From NCBI GenBank assembly GCA_019241495.1, contig JAFAWZ010000315.1, positions 1-5,034 of the forward strand: 5,034 nucleotides of DNA, written 5' to 3'. Positions 1-4,733 of this stretch are shown here, piece by piece. Numbering within the stretch: the stretch's first letter is position 1; each line of letters begins with the position of its first letter. The notes beneath the pieces are model-generated. The model made no database searches. It saw only the letters and a program-made list of their open reading frames with translations, and was not told the DNA's origin. Source of the DNA: Acidimicrobiales bacterium (GTDB lineage Bacteria > Actinomycetota > Acidimicrobiia > Acidimicrobiales > Palsa-688). The position numbers were made by a program, and so were the translations under genes.

Positions 1-1
1 C

Positions 2-1342
2 CTCGACCTGAACTCCGACGCCTTGCCCATAGCGCTCTTCGGGGCGTCGCTCGCCGGGATCCCTTTTGCCCCGGTGAACTACCGGATGACCGACGAGCAG
101 CTGGGCTCGGTGGTGCCCCGCCTGGCGCCGGGAGTGGTAATCGCCGATGAGGCCGCGGCCGCTCGGGTGCCGGCCATGGCCACGATCAAGATGATCCGGC
201 GGGCCGATTTCCTCTCGCTCTTGGCCGACACCCCCGTTCCGGCTGAGCTGCCGTTCGTCGATCCCGAGTCGGTCGCCGTCCTTTTGTTCACCAGCGGCAC
301 CACCGGTGAGCCCAAGGCGGCGGTCCTCCGGCACCGCCACCTGGTGTCTTACATCCTCGGAAGCGTCGAGTACTTGAGCGCGGGAGAGGACGAGGCCCAG
401 CTGATCAGCGTGCCTCCCTATCACATCGCCGGCGTCTCCTCGATCCTCTCGTCGCTCTACAGCGGGCGGCGCATCGTCTACTTGCCCGGCTTCGACCCCG
501 AAGAGTGGGTCGAGACGGTAAGCCAGGAGAAGATCACCCAGGCCATGGTGGTGCCCACCATGTTGAGTCGCATCCTCGATCAGATCGATGCCACGGGCGC
601 GGACGTGTCGAGCCTCCGCCATGTGTCCTACGGAGGAGGGCGCATGCCGGTCGAGACCATCGAGCGGGCCATGAAGGTCCTTCCTGACGTCAACTTCGTG
701 AACGCCTACGGCCTTACCGAGACCAGCTCGACCGTCGCCGTGCTCACTCCGGAGGATCACCGGGTCGCTGCGGGCAGCTCCGACCCGGCGGTGCGGGCCA
801 GGCTCGGTTCGGTCGGCCGGCCCATGCCGGCGGTGGAGGTGGAGATCCGCGACAGCGAAGGCCGACCGGTCGAGCCCGGGGAGCGGGGGGAGGTGTGGGT
901 GCGGGGTGAGCAGGTCGCGGGTGAGTACCTGGGCCGCAGCGTCCTCACCGATGACGGTTGGTTCTGCACACGCGACGCGGGCCGGCTCGACGAGGCCGGT
1001 TTCTTGTACCTGGACGGCCGCCTCGATGACGTCATAGTGAGGGGCGGCGAGAACCTGTCTCCCGGCGAGATAGAGGTGACCCTCATGGAACACCCGGCCG
1101 TAGCGGAGGCCGCCGTGGTGGGGATCCCCGACTCGGAGTGGGGGGAGGCCGTCGCGGCTGCCGTCGTGACCGAGCCAGGCGTCGAGGTATCCCAGGACGA
1201 GCTGCAGCAATGGGTCAGGGGCCGCCTGCGGTCGACCAAGGTGCCCAAGGTGATCCAGTTCCGCGCTGAGATGCCCTACAACGAGACGGGCAAGCTGCTC
1301 CGACGGGTCATCCGGGAGGAGCTGGCCGCCACCGAGGCGTGA
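2..1342 (+). CDS. Acyl-CoA synthetase / AMP-dependent ligase, 5'-truncated by window edge
   Basis: This is a class I adenylate-forming enzyme (ANL superfamily). It would activate a carboxylic acid with ATP to an acyl-adenylate and then transfer it to CoA, in the cytoplasm. The reading frame is open from base 2, so the TTG at 23 is not the real start. About 446 residues are present of a usual 500-540, and only the N-terminus is missing. Visible motifs in order are: the A2-like FGASLAGIPFAPVNYR; the P-loop TSGTTGEPK (290-316); the A5 motif NAYGLTETSS (701-730); TRDAGR (968-985), where the common TGD reads TRD but keeps the ribose-binding Asp; GRLDDVIVRGGENLSPGEIE (1016-1075), the hinge and C-domain start; and NETGKLLRR, with the catalytic Lys codon at 1292. 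All key residues are present, so it should be active. The substrate cannot be read from sequence; medium/long-chain fatty acids or aromatic acids are both possible. No cotranscribed partner is visible downstream. Confidence 0.93.
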   Translation, partial: LDLNSDALPIALFGASLAGIPFAPVNYRMTDEQLGSVVPRLAPGVVIADEAAAARVPAMATIKMIRRADFLSLLADTPVPAELPFVDPESVAVLLFTSGTTGEPKAAVLRHRHLVSYILGSVEYLSAGEDEAQLISVPPYHIAGVSSILSSLYSGRRIVYLPGFDPEEWVETVSQEKITQAMVVPTMLSRILDQIDATGADVSSLRHVSYGGGRMPVETIERAMKVLPDVNFVNAYGLTETSSTVAVLTPEDHRVAAGSSDPAVRARLGSVGRPMPAVEVEIRDSEGRPVEPGERGEVWVRGEQVAGEYLGRSVLTDDGWFCTRDAGRLDEAGFLYLDGRLDDVIVRGGENLSPGEIEVTLMEHPAVAEAAVVGIPDSEWGEAVAAAVVTEPGVEVSQDELQQWVRGRLRSTKVPKVIQFRAEMPYNETGKLLRRVIREELAATEA

Positions 1343-1407
1343 TCGGCTCGACGTCTCGGCCCGAATCTCTGCGGGTTCACCAAGCCTGATCCAAGTCCCA
1401 GCCCAGC

Positions 1408-1424
1408 TTCAGGTTCTCTTCATG
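1408..1424 (+). promoter_or_regulatory. 11-bp-spaced direct repeat, candidate OmpR-family response-regulator box
   Basis: TTCAGG (1408-1413) and TTCATG (1419-1424) lie on the same strand with an 11-bp period, one helical turn, about 60-75 bp upstream of the secreted-protein start. Tandem half-sites of this spacing are typical of OmpR/PhoB-type response regulators. A further GTTCACC (1375-1381), which looks like a single PHO-box half-site, lies 32 bp upstream of the first repeat. No convincing -10 hexamer could be identified, and no response regulator gene is in the window. The binding role is therefore inference from spacing alone. Confidence 0.35.
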
Positions 1425-1471
1425 AACGTGGCCTCGGATGGTTGGTAGCAGCGTCCGCTTCGATCAGGTCT

Positions 1472-1477
1472 GAGGTG
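1472..1477 (+). promoter_or_regulatory. Ribosome binding site for the secreted protein
   Basis: GAGGTG ends five bases before the ATG at 1483. It decides this start: another ATG at 1479 is in a different frame and too close to the site. It contrasts with the two citrate synthase-family genes downstream, which have no Shine-Dalgarno sequence. Confidence 0.7.
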
Positions 1478-1482
1478 TATGG

Positions 1483-2112
1483 ATGGACTACGAACTGAAC
1501 CCATACGGTGAAGGGCCGCCTCCTCCGGTTCGCGGGCCGCGCCGGGTGTCGCGGGCCGCGTTGACCGTGGGGTTGGCGGCGTTTCTGGGCCTCGGCGGGG
1601 CGGGCGCGGCCTTCGCTTTGACCGGTTCGGGAAGCTCAACTCCGAGTCTGTCCGCCGACGCGTCGACGACGACGTCCACCTCTGTGCCGTCATCGCCCTC
1701 ATCACCCAAGACGCCGCCGCCCGGCTGGCGAGGTCCGGGTGGCGGTGGCCTCTTCGGAGGGATAGCCGGGGGCAACGTGGTCCACGGCGAGTACACCATC
1801 AAATCGGGTTCGGGTTACAAGACGGTGCTCGTGCAGACCGGCAGCGTGGTCACCGTCTCGCAGACCTCGATCGAGGTCAAGAGCTCCGATGGCTACGACC
1901 ACACCTACACCGTCCAGCCGACCACTGTGGTGGACTCACAGGCCAATGGCATCTCGACCGTGGCGGCCCAGGACCAGGTTCGAGTCGAGGCGGTCCAGCA
2001 GTCCGGCTCCGACGTGGCGACCGACATCGTGGACACGACCAAGGTTGGCTCCAGCCGCACCGGCTTCGGTTTCGGTCCGGCCCAGTCGCCTGCCCAGACA
2101 CCAGGCGGCTAG
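1483..2112 (+). CDS. Exported or membrane-anchored protein with DUF5666-like beta domain
   Basis: This is a 209-residue protein of unknown function. Residues 1-24 are a Pro/Arg-rich cytoplasmic head. Residues 25-46 form one hydrophobic Ala/Gly/Leu segment ending in AFA (43-45), a possible signal peptidase I site, so the protein is either secreted or N-terminally anchored. There is no Cys and hence no lipobox. Residues 47-80 are a Ser/Thr/Pro linker of the kind that spans a cell wall, followed by a Gly-rich stretch (81-98). Residues 100-188 are rich in Val and Thr, with alternating beta-like pattern (VLVQTGSVVTVSQTSIEVKS, then TYTVQPTTVV and QVRVEAV). This resembles the DUF5666/OB-like domain found in many actinobacterial exported proteins; that family match is by recollection, not a profile search. 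The C-terminus is Gly/Pro/Gln-rich. The gene has its own upstream region with a possible response-regulator box, which suggests a cell-envelope stress or signalling link (inference). It converges on the citrate synthase gene 27 bp away. Confidence 0.82.
   Translation: MDYELNPYGEGPPPPVRGPRRVSRAALTVGLAAFLGLGGAGAAFALTGSGSSTPSLSADASTTTSTSVPSSPSSPKTPPPGWRGPGGGGLFGGIAGGNVVHGEYTIKSGSGYKTVLVQTGSVVTVSQTSIEVKSSDGYDHTYTVQPTTVVDSQANGISTVAAQDQVRVEAVQQSGSDVATDIVDTTKVGSSRTGFGFGPAQSPAQTPGG
2084..2110. terminator. Hairpin at the end of the secreted-protein gene, possible terminator
   Basis: AGTCGCCTG (2084-2092) pairs with CAGGCGGCT (2102-2110) around a 9-nt loop, giving a nine-pair stem with one G-U pair. 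It reaches into the stop codon of the plus gene and lies just past the stop of the minus-strand citrate synthase gene, so it could serve both directions. No T-run follows, so it is at best a U-less terminator of the sort proposed for high-GC bacteria. GC-rich coding DNA forms such stems by chance. Confidence 0.28.
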
Positions 2113-2122
2113 CCCAGACACC
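2092..2122. repeat. Short direct repeat at the convergent junction
   Basis: GCCCAGACACC occurs at 2092-2102 and again at 2112-2122, a 20-bp period, with similar GGCG-containing flanks after each copy. The first copy lies in the last codons of the secreted-protein gene and the second just after its stop. It looks like a small local duplication. Confidence 0.6.
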
Positions 2123-2139
2123 GGGCGCCGAGCGAGGAT

Positions 2140-3372
2140 CTACGCGCCAGGCCCGGGCGGGACGGGGGCAGGAGGCGGCGGGCCGACGTAGCGGGCCGCC
2201 GGGCGGATCAGCGTCCGTTCGCGAGCCTGCTCGGCGACGTTGGCACACCAGCCGATGACCCGGCTGACCGCGAAGGTGGGGGTGAACATCTCTGGGGGAA
2301 TGCCGCAGCTGCTCATCACCACACCGGCGTAGAACTCGACGTTGGCATAGAGGGGCCGGCCCGGTCGGAGCTCGGCCAGCAAGCGGTCGACCGTCTGCTC
2401 GACTTCCACGGCCAGGTCGGCGAGGTCGCCTCCGATGCTCTGAGCAACGGCCCGCAACATCACACTACGCGGGTCCTCGGTGCGGTAGACGGCGTGCCCG
2501 AACCCCATGATGCGCTCGCCCCGCTCGAGCATGGCCCGGATGACCGGTTCGGCCCGCTCCGGTCGGCCGATGGCGTCGAGGAGCGCGAGGGCCCGGCTCG
2601 GCGCCCCGCCGTGGAGGGGCCCGGACAGCGCGCCGAGCGCCCCGACGATGGCGGCCGCCGCGTCTGCTCCCGTCGATGCGATTACCCGGGCCGTGAAGGT
2701 CGACGAGTTGAAACCGTGGTCGACGGTGAGGATCAGGTACTGCTCGAGCGCCCGGGCCAGCTCCGGGTCGGGCCGGCAGCCGGTCAGCATCCGCAGGTAG
2801 TTGGCGGCGTGGCCCAGTTCGGGGTCGGGTGCGACTGCCTCCAGGCCGGAGGACAACCGGTGCAGGGCCGCGGCGAGGACCGGGGTGGACGTTGCCAAGG
2901 CCATGAGGTCCTCCCGTCGTTCCTCCTCATCGAGGTCCCACAAAGGCCTGAGCTGCCTGGCCGATCCATACAACGACAGGGCCGAACGGAGGCCGTCGAG
3001 CGGGCCGCCCTGCCACCCGAGCGCCGCGACGGCCGGGAGCAGCGCGCCGAGCGCGGCGGGGAGGATGCGGTGGCGCCGGGTTTCGGTGGCGAAGGTCAGG
3101 GTCACGTCGGGTGTGGCCGGCAGGCTCCCGTCGAACAGGAGCCGCCACACGTCCTCGAGACTCCGTTTGGCGGCCAGCTCGGTCGCCGAGTGCTGGCGGT
3201 AGTGGTAGAAGCCCTCGAGCCCGCATACGTCACCTATCTCGGTCTCGGTGACCGGTACGCCCCGTAGCCCCGGGGGAAGGGGGCCAGAAGGAAGGGAGCC
3301 AGAAGGAGGGTAGCCAGAAGGAGGGTAGCCAGAAGGAGGGTAGAGAGCCTCTGCGGGTGGTGTGGTTGTCAT
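2140..3372 (-). CDS. Citrate synthase (CitA / citrate synthase 2 type)
   Basis: The enzyme condenses acetyl-CoA (or possibly propionyl-CoA) with oxaloacetate to citrate or 2-methylcitrate; it is cytoplasmic and normally a dimer. The 410 residues start at ATG 3372 (MTTTPPAEAL). A TTG at 3417 would add 15 residues but would place the control region inside the gene. Residues 11-35 are a Pro/Ser/Gly/Tyr repeat extension not expected in the family. The fold begins near residue 36 (GLRGVPVTETEIGDVCG, then EGFYHYRQ). Active-site elements are DHGFNSSTFTARV (His219), SGPLHGGA (His254, acetyl-CoA enolisation), MGFGHAVYRTEDPR (His293 and Arg302, oxaloacetate), TFAVSRVIGW (Arg371) and a C-terminal RPAARYVGP. 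The third catalytic residue, normally Asp in NVDFY, is Glu346 in NVEFYAG; I recall a similar Glu in other actinobacterial second citrate synthases, but an alignment must confirm this. The gene is divergent from its HTH-fused paralogue and appears leaderless. Citrate versus methylcitrate synthase cannot be settled here, and no prpB/prpD is nearby. Confidence 0.93.
   Translation of the reverse strand: MTTTPPAEALYPPSGYPPSGYPPSGSLPSGPLPPGLRGVPVTETEIGDVCGLEGFYHYRQHSATELAAKRSLEDVWRLLFDGSLPATPDVTLTFATETRRHRILPAALGALLPAVAALGWQGGPLDGLRSALSLYGSARQLRPLWDLDEEERREDLMALATSTPVLAAALHRLSSGLEAVAPDPELGHAANYLRMLTGCRPDPELARALEQYLILTVDHGFNSSTFTARVIASTGADAAAAIVGALGALSGPLHGGAPSRALALLDAIGRPERAEPVIRAMLERGERIMGFGHAVYRTEDPRSVMLRAVAQSIGGDLADLAVEVEQTVDRLLAELRPGRPLYANVEFYAGVVMSSCGIPPEMFTPTFAVSRVIGWCANVAEQARERTLIRPAARYVGPPPPAPVPPGPGA
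3283..3342 (-). repeat. Four-copy 15-bp tandem repeat encoding YPPSG-type pentapeptides
   Basis: On the plus strand the unit GCCAGAAGGAGGGTA occurs at 3298-3312, 3313-3327 and 3328-3342 without mismatch, preceded by a variant copy at 3283-3297. On the minus strand this reads three YPPSG pentapeptides followed by SLPSG, close to the N-terminus of the citrate synthase. The 15-bp unit keeps frame, so copy-number change would lengthen or shorten a disordered tail without breaking the enzyme. The near-identity at DNA level suggests recent expansion by slippage. Confidence 0.9.
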
Positions 3373-3378
3373 GAGCTT

Positions 3379-3407
3379 ATATTGACGGACTTCTCTAGAA
3401 CGATCAA
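3379..3407 (-). promoter_or_regulatory. Leaderless promoter of the citrate synthase gene
   Basis: Read on the minus strand, TTGATC (3407-3402) is a -35 candidate. A 17-bp spacer follows, then CAATAT (3384-3379), which keeps the key A2 and T6 of a -10. Six bases later comes the ATG at 3372, so transcription would begin at the start codon. There is no Shine-Dalgarno sequence before that ATG, which fits a leaderless mRNA, common in actinobacteria. An overlapping TATAAG (3381-3376) is an alternative -10 but with 20-bp spacing and too close to the ATG. Confidence 0.55.
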
Positions 3408-3410
3408 TAT
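3382..3410 (+). promoter_or_regulatory. Leaderless promoter of the HTH-citrate synthase gene
   Basis: TTGACG (3382-3387) matches the -35 consensus at five of six positions. A 17-bp spacer separates it from CAATAT (3405-3410), and six bases later comes the ATG at 3417. No Shine-Dalgarno sequence precedes that start. The -35 overlaps the -10 of the opposing promoter, and the -10 overlaps the opposing -35, so polymerase could hardly occupy both at once. Confidence 0.6.
3391..3400. promoter_or_regulatory. Small central inverted repeat between the divergent promoters
   Basis: TTCT-ct-AGAA has four-base arms around a two-base centre. It lies in the spacer of both promoters, within one base of the mirror axis of the promoter pair. 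MerR-type dimers bind inverted repeats in this position, so it is a second candidate site for the HTH protein. The arms are short and could arise by chance. Confidence 0.3.
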
Positions 3411-3425
3411 TGATCAATGATCAAT
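3402..3425. promoter_or_regulatory. GATCAAT inverted-repeat operator over the promoter and start codon
   Basis: GATCAATATTGATC (3402-3415) is a perfect 14-bp palindrome. ATTGATCA-A-TGATCAAT (3409-3425) is an inverted repeat with eight-base arms and a single-base centre, the start codon's A at 3417. Counted as half-sites, GATCAAT occurs at 3402, 3412 and 3419, and its complement at 3409. This AT-rich block covers the -10 and start codon of the HTH gene and the -35 of the citrate synthase gene, in otherwise very GC-rich DNA. The natural candidate binder is the HTH protein encoded from 3417 (inference). Confidence 0.65.
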
Positions 3426-4733
3426 CGCCGCCTCACCGCCGCCGAGGCAGCCGCCCGGTTGGGTGTCAAGCCGGCGACCTTGTACGCCTACGTGAGCCGG
3501 GGCCTGCTCGGCCGGGAGCGATCCTCCCGGGGCAGCACCTTTGACGCCCAGGAAGTCGCTCGCCTGGCTCGCTCGGCCCGCCATCCCGGCGGGCCCGGCC
3601 GGAACCGTGCCCGACCGCCCACCGGCTTGGCCAACAGACGGAAGGGTCGTGCGGCCGACGCCTATGTCGACGACGTCGAGGAGCCGGTCTTCGTGACCAG
3701 CCTCAGCCTCATTGACGACGGCCGGCTCTATTACCGGGGCCGAGACGCCGTAACGCTGTCGCGCGAGCATTCCTTCGAGGAAGTGGCGGCATGGCTCTTG
3801 TCTGGTGAATGGCCTCGGCGTTCCGAGCGATGGTCGCCGCCGCCAGCTACCGCTTCGCTGGTCGAGCAGGCCCTGGCTGGGGTGCCGCCGGCCGCTCGCC
3901 CCATCGAGCGGCTGACGGTCGCGGTGGTCGCTGCGTCGCTGGCCGACGACTTCCGCCATGACCTGAGCCCGGGCGGAGTAGCGGTGACCGCCCGGCGGCT
4001 GATCGCGGCCATGTGCCTGGCCCTGCCGGCCCACCCTGGCGCGGCCCGGACCAGGTCTTCGGGGACCATCAGTGCGAGGGTGTGGGCCGGCCTGAGTCCG
4101 CTCGATCTCGACGCCGGCCGGAAGGCGGCCATGGAGGCGGCGCTCGTGCTCGCCGCCGACCACGAGTTGGCGCCCTCCACGATGGCCGCCCGGGTCGCCG
4201 CCTCCTTCCGGGCCGACCCCTACGCGGTAGTGCTGACTGGCCTCGGTCCGGCAAGTGGAACTTGGCGCAGCGGCAGCTCCGGCGCACCGACCGAGGTGGA
4301 AGCCCTACTGCACGAAGCGGCGGTGGTGGGCCCAGAGCGAGCGGTAGGCGAGCGGTTGCGCCGCACCGGCGAGTTGCCCCACGGCTTCGGTATGCCTCTT
4401 TACCCGAGCGGCGACCCCCGGGCTCGAGAGCTGCTCCGCCGCGTTCCAGCCGTGGGCCGCCCCGAGCGGTGGGCGGTGGTGGGGAGGCTGGTCGCGCTCG
4501 GAGTCGAACGAGGCTTTCCGGCGCCCAACATGGACCTCGGACTCGGGGCGCTGTCGTTTTGCGCAGAGATGCCACCCGGCTCGGGGCAGGCCATCTCTAC
4601 CCTGGCCAAGACGGCCGGATGGCTGGCACACGCTATCGAGGAATACACCCAGCCCACCCGGTTCCGGAGCCGGGCGGACTACGTCGGGCCGGTTCCCGAG
4701 CCGACCGGTCCCGACTCGACCGGGGAGTCCTGA
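3417..4733 (+). CDS. HTH-fused citrate synthase-like protein, probable pseudoenzyme regulator
   Basis: Residues 5-54 are a MerR/excisionase-like helix-turn-helix (LTAAEAAARLGVKPATLYAY, then a STFDAQEVARLA wing helix). Residues 55-82 are a basic Arg/Pro/Gly linker. Residues 89-427 are a citrate synthase-like domain (FVTSLSLIDDGRLYYRGRD, EEVAAWLLSGEWP, ADHELAPSTMAARVAAS). His249 (DHE) and Asp373 (NMDLGLGAL) of the usual active site remain. The enolising histidine of PLHGG is gone: residues 279-290 read ASGTWRSGSSGA. GFGHxLY reads GFGMPLYPSGDPR, with Met326 in place of the second catalytic His (codon 4392-4394). The flanking conserved sequence stays in frame, so this is not an obvious frameshift. 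HTH-citrate synthase fusions are annotated in actinobacteria and other bacteria; those I recall keep GFGHPLYPDGDPR. I infer a DNA-binding metabolite sensor, perhaps of acetyl-CoA, oxaloacetate or citrate, acting on the divergent operator. Dimerisation with the neighbouring citrate synthase is also possible. The start is the only in-frame ATG before the HTH. Confidence 0.88.
   Translation: MINRRLTAAEAAARLGVKPATLYAYVSRGLLGRERSSRGSTFDAQEVARLARSARHPGGPGRNRARPPTGLANRRKGRAADAYVDDVEEPVFVTSLSLIDDGRLYYRGRDAVTLSREHSFEEVAAWLLSGEWPRRSERWSPPPATASLVEQALAGVPPAARPIERLTVAVVAASLADDFRHDLSPGGVAVTARRLIAAMCLALPAHPGAARTRSSGTISARVWAGLSPLDLDAGRKAAMEAALVLAADHELAPSTMAARVAASFRADPYAVVLTGLGPASGTWRSGSSGAPTEVEALLHEAAVVGPERAVGERLRRTGELPHGFGMPLYPSGDPRARELLRRVPAVGRPERWAVVGRLVALGVERGFPAPNMDLGLGALSFCAEMPPGSGQAISTLAKTAGWLAHAIEEYTQPTRFRSRADYVGPVPEPTGPDSTGES

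Noticed and set aside
23..25. TTG at 23 as the start of the acyl-CoA ligase
   Set aside because: The frame is open to the window edge with family-like sequence (LDLNSDA) before it, and the N-terminal ~60-80 residues of the family are missing.
1343..1482. Intrinsic terminator or small RNA between the ligase and secreted-protein genes
   Set aside because: No strong stem followed by a T-run and no recognisable RNA fold; only the TTCA repeats and the ribosome binding site could be supported.
2494..3267. 257-residue plus-strand open frame opposite the citrate synthase gene
   Set aside because: It is a codon-bias shadow: Arg/Gly/Glu-rich, no recognisable fold, and the opposite strand encodes a clear citrate synthase.
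3373..3417. TTG start at 3417 extending the minus-strand citrate synthase by 15 residues
   Set aside because: The extension would run through the promoter and operator and has no ribosome binding site. ATG at 3372 sits at exact leaderless spacing from a -10.
3414..4163. 249-residue minus-strand open frame opposite the HTH-citrate synthase gene
   Set aside because: Low-complexity Arg/Gly/Pro composition with no domain. The plus strand carries conserved HTH and citrate synthase motifs throughout.
4251..4295. A frameshift hiding an intact PLHGG motif in the HTH-citrate synthase
   Set aside because: I read this stretch in its other frames and found no HGG motif. The flanking conserved sequence stays in a single frame on both sides, so substitution fits better than a sequencing slip.
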